Shown in pieces: positions 27,350 to 37,300 of a stretch of DNA of 64,000 bases. The translations under genes and the position numbers were made by a program. Below the pieces are notes generated by a model, which saw nothing but the letters and a program-made list of their open reading frames with translations, did no database searches and was not told the origin of the DNA. This DNA comes from Allacma fusca (Eukaryota > Arthropoda > Collembola > Symphypleona > Sminthuridae). Location: assembly GCA_947179485.1 (NCBI GenBank), contig OX359249.1, forward strand, positions 47,629,415-47,693,414, read 5' to 3'. Numbering within the stretch: position 1 is the first letter of the stretch; each line of letters opens with the position of its first letter.

Positions 27350-27691
27350 AAGTCATGCAACTATTAGGGACACAGTAAGGTCAATCTGAGGTCATGTGAC
27401 TATTAGTGACACAGTAAGGTAAATCGGAGGTCATGTGACTATTAGTGACACAGTAAGGTCAATCTGAGGTCATGTGACTATTAGTGACACAGTAAGGTCA
27501 ATCGGAGGTCATGTGACTATTAGTGACACAGTAAGGTCAATCTGAGGTCATGTGACTACTAGTGACACAGTAGGTCAATCTGAGGTCATGTGACTACTAG
27601 TGACACAGTAGGTCAATCTGAGGTCATGTGACTACTAGTGACACAGTAGGTCAATCTGAGGTCATGTGACTACTAGTGACACAGTAAGGTC
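27350..27691 (+). repeat. 39-bp minisatellite, about nine copies
   Basis: Copies start at 27350, 27389, 27428, 27467, 27506, 27545, 27583, 27621 and 27659. The first five are 39 bases; units from 27545 on are 38 bases through loss of one A in ACACAGTAAGG. Units at the start alternate CTG and CGG at their ends. Core strings are AGGTCATGTGACTA and AGTGACACAGTAAGGTCAAT. The last unit runs into inverted copies at about 27692-27738 and 27808-27842. Confidence 0.92.
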
Positions 27692-27842
27692 TTGTGACCT
27701 CAAATTGACCTTATTGGGTCACCAATAGTCTCATGACAGATTACGGTTTTAAGGGGCGCATGACCTATAATGAAACTTGGTGAGTAACTAGTAGTAAATC
27801 ACCTATGATTGACTTTATTGGCGCATTAATAGTCACATGACA
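27692..27842 (-). repeat. Inverted single copies of the 39-bp unit
   Basis: The minus strand of 27692-27738 reads like the array unit (ACTATTGGTGACCCAATAAG, AATTTGAGGTCA). A second, more diverged copy is at about 27808-27842 (GTCATGTGACTATTAATG on the minus strand). Together with the direct array they form a fold-back centre of the transposon. Confidence 0.75.
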
Positions 27843-27949
27843 CTAGAATGACATACTCAATGTAAGTGTATATTTTATATGGGCGATAGTAGGCGAATCT
27901 ACCAATAATCAGTCAATGCCCAGTTTTTGTGCTTTGACGTGTTTTTCAC

Positions 27950-28195
27950 GATTCCAATTACACAAATCAATTCCTATGTGCTCTAGAAATCTATTACAAC
28001 AATCACTTTAGTAAATTTCTAGCGTCTCTAGAACCTTGGAACAATACAATTTGGATTGTATTGTTTTTTTCAATTCCTGTTTTGTTTTTGTTTTAGTTTT
28101 GTATCTCGAAAATGGATATTGTTTGTTTAGTTTTGTACCAAAGACAAAAACAATACAAAAGTACAAAACTAAACGAGTACAATATTACAGCACTA
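27950..28195 (-). repeat. Right long terminal inverted repeat of the hAT element
   Basis: Reverse-complement partner of 26436-26680. The terminal 12 bases are identical, followed by a diverged stretch with GTACAAAAC/TTTTGTAC motifs. Confidence 0.8.
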
Positions 28196-28203
28196 AGGAC
28201 AAC

Positions 28204-31200
28204 TGCTCGAGAGGATTCACACAGTAGGTTAGTACAGTTAAATGAGCCAGACTCTTTATAGGTCACAAGTCACACTTGAATGTTTATATGAAGTCAGGAA
28301 GGATAGTAAGACATGAGCCAGAGAAGAGAGTCCCTTCCTCCAAACTTAACTCTCATTTGTGAAACGTCCACAAATCAATGCGTTCAGTCAACTCACTTGG
28401 TTTCTTATGTAACGAGATTTTTTTTCCCTTCGGGTTTTTTTAGTACTTATTATTTATGTGTACCATCACCTTACTCACATGGCACAGTTAAACTGAGCAA
28501 CTCAAATCCTACACACACATACACACTCACAGAGGCACACAGGACTCTCAACACACCTGTCTGAGGACGACCAGAAGTAATAACACTATTCCGAGGAGTC
28601 CGTAGCCCTACGTATGAATATGAAACATGTAGCTCGGGAGCTAGAGCTGGGAGTGCATAGATAGGGTTTGGTAATAAAACAACCGTATTTAACGTCTATG
28701 CTCGGAGTGAGCGTATTCGCCGTATTCCTCAATTCCTCCTGCTCTAAACCTAACCCATGCATAACGCCCCGATAAGTTTTAGACTTGCAAATTGCAAATA
28801 ACTGTATGGAAGTAAGTATATGAGGGACAGAGCCTGACGGAAATAGACGTGAATTCAAATGAAAAAAAACATGAATAAGATGAGGAGGATAGCATATAAT
28901 AATGGCATGAGTATCCTACATCATACGTTAAAAAAACCAGTATGAAATAGACTGGTTATATAGTCCATGTGTAAATGTATATTGAGACACTTTGGGGAAC
29001 TCGTAGGCCTTCCCATACCTCCCTCGCCATCTTCCGTGTGGAAGACCTCAAGTCAATTCTGGACGGCCCCTAGGACCACCCAGGACTCTCCGATAGTAAC
29101 AACAACAGCACCAAAAGCCCACATAGTAAGTAACAGTGCTCACCAGTATTTCATTTTCAAATCTTTTCAGGGAAAATTAATTAGAGGGACTAATTGAGGG
29201 ACAAGAATGTGGGATCTTATGATGGATGAATGTAAATATGTATGAGCATGATCTGGGACTAGTACTGGGGTGGAGAGTCACCAAGGGGAGAAGTGATACT
29301 GGCACCATTCCTACCCGTAGAGATTGTAACAATGTCCATGAAGGTTGGGTGCTGGGACCTATGTAGCTCTCGGACATTTCTCTGCCGGAGAGTATAAGTA
29401 TGTATTTACATGTAACTTGTTTTAATGTCCTGAGGTCAAAGGGAATAATGAGAGGACCTCGACAATCTATAGGCTTCTCAGACATTAGATAATGTGTTCC
29501 TGTAAAAATCAGGGGTGATGAGCACTGCGTTCTAATTCATCAAGGGGCAAAGCGTCACTAAGCTGGTAACTATTCGTTCCCCAGTAAATACCCTCAAATG
29601 TTCATAAATATACCAGTTAGCGTTGAGTATAAGTCAGGAACATGGTTAAAATAGTCACACCTGTGTCCATTAGAACATTTGTAGATGCACTCATGTACGT
29701 ACATACAAACATAGTCCCTTTTCCACTGTTGGTATTATATTGATCTAATGATTCATTAAAATTCCCTTGTGTAATCGTAATCTGTATCCGTACATAAATT
29801 TGTTGAAAAAAAAGTTAGCACTCATATTTTAATTACGCATTTGGAAGTTTGTGCGACGTCTATCGGTGATGATATGAGAGATAATTTTAAGTAAGCAACA
29901 AATGCAATTATTATAGATGGCGCAAGCTTAACATCCCGGTTTCTACACATGTGTATAAGCATGCGTTTATATATGAGCTCATTTAATTTTCTGAGGTCAA
30001 ACGGATGACCCGATCTCCTTCAAAAACAATAGGCTTCTTACTTTTTTTAACTAATTTGTTCCTACTTCCTAATTTGAATTGCCTGGTGTCTTTGGTTCGG
30101 CAGTTATCGTGATGCCAGACAAGCTGACACCCTCACAATTCCAAGAGTCCCTTTCAGCTCCCCTTCGGTCCTAAAAAGTTTGAATTTTGTGGGAGCATTG
30201 GTTCGGCAGTTATTGTGAGGACCCGCAGACAATCATGCAAAACGATATCAACAAAGAACTTGGTTTCACTGCACCCCAAAAAAAAATCATTTGTGACTAG
30301 CACTCGAGTGTAAAGTCACCAAGGGGCAAAGTGACTCCTACCAGCCGAGAAGTTCACAAGGTCCCTCACAAAAGTTTTGTGAGGGGACCCTTGTCCCCCC
30401 GGATAGTACTAGATCGGGTAGTCACATGTGACCTATTTTAATTTCCTGAGGTCAAACGGAAAACACCCTCCACTCCCAAATCAGTAGAGTTCTAACTGAC
30501 TAGGCAATGTCCCATTGTAAAAAGTTTGAACAACCTGGTTAAATTTTTTCGGCCTTTATCGTCGGTGTTGGAAAACGTTTTAAAAAACCATTTTTGATAA
30601 ACGGTTGTTGAGATTTGACAATAAAGCCATGGCAGCGCACTAGGTTTGATAAAAAATTGACATTGGTAGATTACTACCGATAAGTTACTATAAAATCGTC
30701 GGAAAAAATTGAAAGAGCCTGATGCAAGCTTTTTTGAGCAAATTTACGCAATTAAATTAGTATCCAGTAGCCTCAGTCTGAAAGTAGTATTAAAGTGTCT
30801 CTCAGTCATTGACATTTCCCGAATCTGTTGTGAATGAAAGGGTGAAACGTTCCAACACTGTACTTGAGGGCTCTATCTAAACTCCTCTGCTTGGATTGGA
30901 AGTAGAAAGTAGAAAGAAAGGAGTATAAGCAGTGTAGGAACCATATACACTTGAGGTTTGAGTAAAAAGTCCACTTCCATTTATTACACAGAATCCAACT
31001 TGTAGAAAGAGAGGAAAGCCTTGAGTGGGATCCACGGGAGGGAACTTCGTAATTCAAATTTTGAGGTGGGTATTTTAATATTTTAAACGTTAATTGTTAA
31101 TTCATGCCATAATTTTGAAATGGATTCACGTTGACAGTCCAGTAATTATTTGATTGTGCATATAACTAATTGAGACGAAGTGCACACATTATGCCGGTAT

Positions 31201-31413
31201 TTCCATACATAATTCGTGCATAGTTGCACAATTAATGATTAAGTGTAATTGGAATTGCGCAATGTGACCTTGCTCAATATTAGACTTCAGTGTAGTCATC
31301 CATATAATGACTTGCTGGCTTGTGTCGAATGAAAGCGTTATAATATTTAATCATATTTAATCCATGACATTAAGTGCGCTATTATATTTTTAGAACCACT
31401 CTCTGCCCCGCTG
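28204..31413. other. Intergenic region between the hAT element and PLPBP
   Basis: Contains no supported exon. Between 29263 and about 30590 lies a cluster of diverged repeats, described separately. The last few hundred bases, from about 30800, should hold the PLPBP promoter; no core element can be assigned with confidence. Confidence 0.5.
29263..30590 (+). repeat. Cluster of three diverged ~290-bp repeats
   Basis: Shared blocks recur in the same order. Block 1 is TCACCAAGGGGcaAAGTGA-like (about 29277, 29536, 30317). Block 2 is TTTTAATxTCCTGAGGTCAA (about 29420, 29983, 30436). Block 3 is AAAAAGTTTGAA followed by GGTTCGGCAGTTATYGTGA (about 30065-30113, 30175-30220, 30518-30565). Copy A spans about 29263-29507. 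Copy B is split, 29519-29575 and 29960-30113, with about 380 unrelated bases between. Copy D spans about 30296-30565. No ends or target duplications were resolved, so the class is unknown. Confidence 0.6.
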
Positions 31414-33709
31414 ATGTTATGGTGGAAATTGTCCAGGCCAATAGTGACAGTGACCGCTGCAATGTCTGATTTATCGACAATCGGTGGGAATTTGAAGTAC
31501 GTGAGGGATAAAATTGCAGCAGCCGCTGAATTAAGATCCGAGGTATAGTTACATTTTTAAAAGATGCTTAATCCGTTGAATTGACCATGTGCTTGAGGAA
31601 ACTATTTATTTAGGTTTTTTAACAAAAAAAGCCGAGTTTATAGAGTTTTTTGTAATAATCGTTCTGGACTTATTTAAGGAATTGCAAAAACTTTGCCCCG
31701 CCCCGAAACTAGTGGCTGTGAGTAAGACGAAGCCCAAGGAGGCAGTGGTAGAAGCCTATCAGAATGGACAGCGGTTCTTCGGAGAGAACTATGTTCAGGA
31801 ATTGGTTGAGAAGGCTAATAGTTCGGAGGTAGTAAGACTGTCATTATCGAACTTAAGATTTACGAAATTGTCATGGACCTTGTACTCTTATTCCTAACCC
31901 GGGGAAAATCCCAGGGGAGGCTTGATTCAGGAGTTTCTTAGTCAGTATTGCATACGTACGTTACATATCATTTACGTAACGTCAGCTCAAGCTCATGTAA
32001 GCAGGTGCCGTAACAGATAATAGATTCCTCTATTATAATCTTTTTTTTCGGACTTCCCAAAATAAAAAACGTAAGGTCATAGGGGTCAAATGAGTGAAAC
32101 TTTTTCCTGATCATTTTTGATTTCTAAAAGAAAATTATTGTTAGAAATTAGCCTTGATAGTGCTAGTTTGAAGCAAATTATATGGGCTTCAGACTTTTGT
32201 ATCACAGAGATCTCTACGCTGATTATGAGAAGTGCTTGCCACAGCATTTCCTAGAACACTTTGACCCCGTGTGTCAAGATTGGTCAGTTTGTTGAGATCT
32301 TGTGATACCAAAATTTGATTCAAACGAGCATGACTGTCGTGTTTTAAAATTTTATGGAAACTACAAATTAGAATAAAAGCGTTCGAATAAAAATCCCGAC
32401 TTACAATTAGCTTTGCACGTTTGACTGCTGTGACCTTAATTATTTATTTGAAATTAGTTTTAAATTTTGAGGAAATCATATTTTTTGCAATTTTACTGTT
32501 TTCCAAAAATGTATGACTGCTTCCTCTCCCTTGATAGGCTGTAAGGCTAGGGACTCAATCGCGTTTTCCGACTGAGACCAATGTGAGGACGGGTATGAAG
32601 CCTCAATTTGGAGATCTGTGGTCTCTGATAGCATACATGAAACTACGTGATTGAAGTCATAATAACTCCCAGTGCCATCATACGAAAATAAGGGTGGGTT
32701 TTCAAGCACTGGCAATAGGACAAAAGTTTCCTGATTGAAGGTATTTAGCTTCAATCGTTAGTTGATAGAAACACTATTATAGAGGAAAATACATGATTGA
32801 ATTCTCCGTGGGAATAAATGAAACAGCACCAGATTATATGTTACAACATCTGTAAGATTAGACGACTTTTCGAAATATATATGTACCTGGTACAAATTTT
32901 TTAATAACTTTTGGCTTACAGATAAAAGAGAACTGCCCTGAAATCCAGTGGCATTTTATTGGCCATTTGCAACGTAGCAAGGTACCGAAACTAGTTTCTA
33001 TTATTGATAGTCTGCACGTTGTTGAAACAGTTAGTTCCGAAAAACTCGCGGTTTGCCTGAATGACACATTGAAAAAGAAAAACGTTCAGTCACCTTTGAA
33101 TGTATTCATTCAAGTAAACACCAGTGGAGAAGAATGTAAGTTTATATTTCTTTTTAAAGAAATATTTTCTGTGTGTAAAATTACTACGTTGTATTAAAAT
33201 TGTTTTTACTCTTTGTTGTAGCTAAAAGTGGAGCTTCTCCTGATAATCTTTTGGAACTGGTCAAATTTATTCTCGAAAAATGTCCGAATTTAAAATTGAA
33301 GGGACTTATGACAATTGGGGCGATAGATTCTAGTCCTGAGCTTGCCAATGATGATTTTAAGGTGAGAAATCCTTTCAGGGTGGGGAAGAAGGATCATCGA
33401 CTTTGAAATTACGCTTTTTAGAGTGTTTATTTATGATGTCCTCTTTGTCCCTAGTTACTCTACAACTTGCGTGAGGAAGTTTGCAAAGAACTAGATCTGG
33501 AACAAAACGCTTTGGAACTTTCCATGGGAATGTCTGGTGACTTCGAAAAAGCGGTAAAACTGCTGGCTTAAACAATGAAGTAGTATTTATTTTTATATTT
33601 AGTATTATCATTTGTAGTATAATTTATATTGTCTTTGCAGGTAATTATGGGAAGTACTAATCTTAGAATCGGGTCGACAATATTCGGTGCACGGCAGTAC
33701 AAAGTTTAG
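31414..33709 (+). CDS. PLPBP: Pyridoxal phosphate homeostasis protein (YggS/PROSC family), complete
   Basis: Binds pyridoxal 5'-phosphate through a Schiff-base lysine and keeps free PLP in balance; it has an alanine-racemase-like single TIM barrel without known enzyme activity (family knowledge). Six exons: start-31542, 31679-31828, 32922-33135, 33222-33361, 33455-33553, 33641-33709. Counted from ATG 31462 the protein is 250 residues. An in-frame upstream ATG at 31414 adds 16 residues (basic, Trp/Leu/Val-rich), giving 266. The PLP lysine is Lys43 in LVAVSKTKP. Then come [48 protein letters not shown], the phosphate-binding [11 protein letters not shown] (from 218) and [17 protein letters not shown] at the end. 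Phases are 0, 0, 1, 0, 0. It lacks the long C-terminal tail of vertebrate PLPBP. It is divergent from GOLGA7 and convergent with TM6SF. Confidence 0.95.
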
Positions 33710-33966
33710 AGTGTAGTGTCTTTATCCGCTAACTCTGAATTTCCAAAACCTGATTGTATACACTTGAATACATAGTGGCATCTTACATTATATCAAGTAA
33801 TTCCTTTGGAAATATGTTTTTGTGTAAAAAATATTAAGAATTTCAGCTTGTACACATGTAGCAACTGTGATGGTCGAACTCAACTAAGATATCAATTGGG
33901 ATTGCTCAGAATTGCATGTTTATGTCAGCGCTTTAAGTTATGTACATCTATACTTATGTTTATGAC

Positions 33967-33972
33967 AATAAA
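33967..33972 (+). terminator. Possible poly(A) signal of PLPBP
   Basis: AATAAA about 260 bases after the PLPBP stop codon on the coding strand. Confidence 0.45.
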
Positions 33973-35009
33973 TTGCGTTAATTTAGCAAAAATATATGCA
34001 GCGTCCAAGAGTTTGTACTTATTTCTGACTGATAGGTAAGAGCCGATCAAATGTCTACATGGCTCGATATCTGAAGAAAAGCGACTACACAAATAAATAG
34101 TATATAGGCCCACAAATCTATTTTGAGGGTTAGGGCCAGGGTAAAAATTATTGTATTAATCCACCCCTGTATAAGAGTGAATGTTTTACATTAATTGAAA
34201 ATTAGTCTAACTACTAATTATTAAACGATACCATCAAAGTAACGAATCATCATAAACGATGCCATTATATTTGAGTTGAAATTCCCCATGATGAATATCA
34301 TTTTCTACCTTTTGTTGTTTTTCTGGAGGAAAATCTTGTAAGAAACTATTCACCAATTACTAGGGCATGATGTTTGAAATAATTCGTTTACGAATATTTC
34401 GTGAAAAGTATTCAAAGTTCACTCATCAAAGATAAAATATTTTCAAAAATGTGGCTTTGAGGCTAGAATTTTCCACAGGAGTTACCTAAGTTGAAGCATA
34501 ACAAAATGTAACGGTAAAACGTAGCATTTCTTATCAGTACTACACACCTTTGCATTCATGTGTAAATAAGTACAGAAAATGGATCACACAATCAGCATTT
34601 ATTCAACGATGAAGAAAAACCAAGCAATATTTATTGTTTGCTGGAAAATGTTTGCTGGAACGACATTGGATATCTTTCGGATAGTGATCACGTCGTATAT
34701 ATGGGAGCGATCAAACGTACGTATACTACGTATGTAATTTAGAACCCTAACATTGACTGACATGTATTTTACCAATAGTCGCACTTACTCCGTATCTGTT
34801 GATCTTTTCATATTTACTACGGCTTGTCCTCTACTTTCTTTGTACAACATGCGACATAGCAATCGCCTCAAGCAACATTGCATGCACAGTACATTAATTA
34901 TTGTTGTTTTTAAAAAATTGGAAAGCAATAGAAGTTCAATGACTCGTTCGTATGCCTTCTCTGGATATAAAAATAATGATTGATTGAAATGAATGATTTG
35001 TTGGTCATT

Positions 35010-35015
35010 TTTATT
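35010..35015 (-). terminator. Possible poly(A) signal of TM6SF
   Basis: AATAAA on the minus strand about 230 bases beyond the TM6SF stop codon. Confidence 0.45.
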
Positions 35016-35247
35016 GTAGTCATAAAATTTTGTTTTACAATGTAGTCCCCTGGATTTAGACTACAATATTCAAAATTTCAGCTGATATAGCTAAAATCAA
35101 AATAATAGCTTTGGCTTGGTTATTTTAATTGAAATTTATCTGAAATACATATTTGTAAATGATACATATAAACCATGGTTGTGACATGTGAATTCCCATT
35201 TGAACCCAGCGTTTCTAAATTGTCATTTTTTTAAGTAAGCCAATTTA

Positions 35248-37300
35248 TTAGCGAACTTTATGTACTTTGGGAGCTTGCCTATGAAGTGAAAGTCGATACA
35301 GGAACAGATGTGGAACTACTAAAACAATACCGTTAACAATCCAGAAGGTTATATCATCCCAATGAGACCGGAATGGAGCGGGAGTTTGGGGATCCAGTGC
35401 GGTGGAGATGTACGAAAATTGAGACTAAAATACATTATCAAAAAAGTGAGAAATATATCTTTTGTCCTACAGTTGTCATTTTTGAACATTGCCAAGCATT
35501 GAATACTTAGGATCAAAGATTATGCGTATGCGAGCCCACTCACTTGCATCATGATGCCAGAATAGATGAGAGTGATCTCCCACAAAAATCGTGGCTTGAC
35601 TTTCTTGAAAGTGTAGAAAAGACTTATTGCTTGGACAGGAACCAGATAGAAAAGATAAATCAAGACTTGAATTGCGGGGAAAGGAGCTGGGTCGTCGAAA
35701 AACAGTATGGCCTCATGTTTCAGCAATTCCAGTACAACACCTGTGTTAGTTCCTACAGCTCCCTATGGAAATTTCAGGCAAATTACTTTATGCCTTCAGT
35801 AATAATTCAAGATAGTTGTAGATGAAATTTCAATAATTATTGCAGCAAAGACTTCAAAATGGAATTTATCATATCAGCTCATAAAAGAAACTTATATGTA
35901 TATGAGATTCTAACGCTTACCAGTCCCTTAGCAATGCATAGCCAGATTGATGTCACAAAGCCCAAAGCAATAAGAATATCCAGGACCTTTGTAGTGCTTC
36001 CAGTTTTGATTGTCTTGCTCCACTCTCCTTGTGATTCTCGGTTGAAGGCTCTGCCAATTGTCAATAAAGAGAAAAGAAAATAACGTTACCAGAAATATTG
36101 ACTCAGCAGTTGAGTCTAGAATAATTAAAGGAGATACCGCATTTAAAATAATTAAATTAACTTTACGTACCTTATGAAGACCAAAATGGGGAAAATTACG
36201 TAAGGAGCATTTAAAAATGTGCAGAATGTAGGACTGTGTCTTCCAGCTGCAATTCCAAAGAGAAGCACTACCATTGAATTAATAATCGCTGCTGACCAGT
36301 AAATTGCTAAGGATCTCCAGCTCTTCCTGAATTTAAAAAAAAAACATTTACGGGTGTAAGTTTTGCTCTGGGAAGATACTTTATATATTTTATTTTACCC
36401 ATTGGCGATGAGAAAAGCCAAAAGGAGGTACATTATGTAGAACCCTGTCCCATCAAAGAGTGCAATTGCATTTCCCCATGGGCAATGTAAATAAGGCTCC
36501 CCGAACTTTAAGTACTCCGACATGAAATTTGAAATTACTCCATTAAACTCCAGGGAAATTATGAGGTCAATCATACATGTGAATGCGAATAGTGTCACTC
36601 CTAACAATTCAGAAGTTCATTTCAGTACTAGACATTATCCCAGCACGTAAATGTAATTAAATGTTTTGGAGTGTATGTGCATAACTACATACATATATTG
36701 AAAATGTTATTACCAAAATATACCCAGTCTTTTACGGAACTCAATATTTTTGTTACGTAAATTATGAATACTAACAGCAGGAAACCAGTTGCGGACATCC
36801 AAAAAGGGCGTACCTATAATTTATTAATTTGAATAAACAATAAATTACCACATTTATTAGTGGTAGTTATCTACCTAACCCTATTTATTAGAAGTATTAA
36901 TGTTGTGAAAAAGACCTGAGTTCAAGTCCATACTATGAACCTACTAGTATCTCACCAGAGTTTACATATTTTGTAAATTGCATAATTTAATCAATGTAAT
37001 TTAGAAGTTGTAATTAGTGAAGTATAAAAAATTCTCCGCGTGTTTAAGTACGATAACTGTACAAGCTTACACAGACGTGTCTTCATATACTCAATAAATA
37101 ATTATTTGCTTATATTATAGGTAAATTTCCCACCGTAAGCTCACCGTTTCATCAATAAATGAGAATCCATTGTTCAAAAAGTACGTCAAAGGCCAGGCCA
37201 AAAAGCTGACAAGGAATGTCAGAGCTAAATGGTAGAAATCGACGGATGTCATCTTTGATTCCTCACTACTACTAGGATCTTTACTGTTTTTTGCCTTCAT
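35248..37300 (-). CDS. TM6SF1: Transmembrane 6 superfamily (TM6SF1/2-like) protein, complete
   Basis: Polytopic EXPERA-fold membrane protein; vertebrate TM6SF1/2 sit in lysosome or ER/Golgi membranes and affect sterol and lipoprotein handling (family knowledge). Seven minus-strand exons: 37300-37145, 36813-36714, 36600-36399, 36326-36171, 36050-35921, 35762-35544, 35424-35248, phases 0,1,2,2,0,0, give 379 residues; vertebrate TM6SF1 is about 370. Hydrophobic segments alternate along the chain, the first at about 21-42. Family landmarks are DLIISLE (97-103), LKFGEPYL (116-123), ALFDGTGFYIMYLLLA (from 132), LNAPYVIFPILVFI near the end of exon 4, IQVLIYLFYLVP and WEITLIYSG in exon 6, and SQFSYISTALDPQTPAPFR opening exon 7. 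Whether it is closer to TM6SF1 or TM6SF2 is not decided; the symbol marks the family. A broken paralogue lies upstream. Confidence 0.88.

Larger units (their letters stand above)
26436..28195. mobile_element. Non-autonomous hAT-type DNA transposon, 1.76 kb
   Basis: The element starts TAGTGCTGTAAT and ends with its exact reverse complement ATTACAGCACTA. It is flanked by a perfect 8-bp direct repeat AGGACAAC at 26428-26435 and 28196-28203. An 8-bp duplication and short ends beginning T/CAG are hallmarks of the hAT superfamily. The inverted repeats continue, diverged, for roughly 245 bases on each side (26436-26680 and 27950-28195), recognisable from shared blocks such as CTAGAAAGCGTC-like and GCACxTAGGAATTGAT segments. 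The subterminal parts are full of GTAC/TTTTGTAC motifs, possible transposase sites. No transposase-like frame is present, so movement would need an enzyme supplied elsewhere. The interior carries a 39-bp direct repeat array plus inverted single copies. Confidence 0.85.
33710..35247. other. Convergent 3' region between PLPBP and TM6SF
   Basis: Tail-to-tail intergenic DNA of 1.5 kb. It holds a possible PLPBP poly(A) signal at 33967-33972 and a possible TM6SF signal on the minus strand at 35010-35015. I see nothing else. Confidence 0.55.

Noticed and set aside
27350-27691. Regular short repeats that could suggest a CRISPR array
   Set aside because: The copies are contiguous without unique spacers, and the DNA is eukaryotic; it is a minisatellite.
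36910-36950. tRNA-like GTTCAAGTCC strings (also near 48420 and 15826)
   Set aside because: No cloverleaf, acceptor stem or box A could be built around them.
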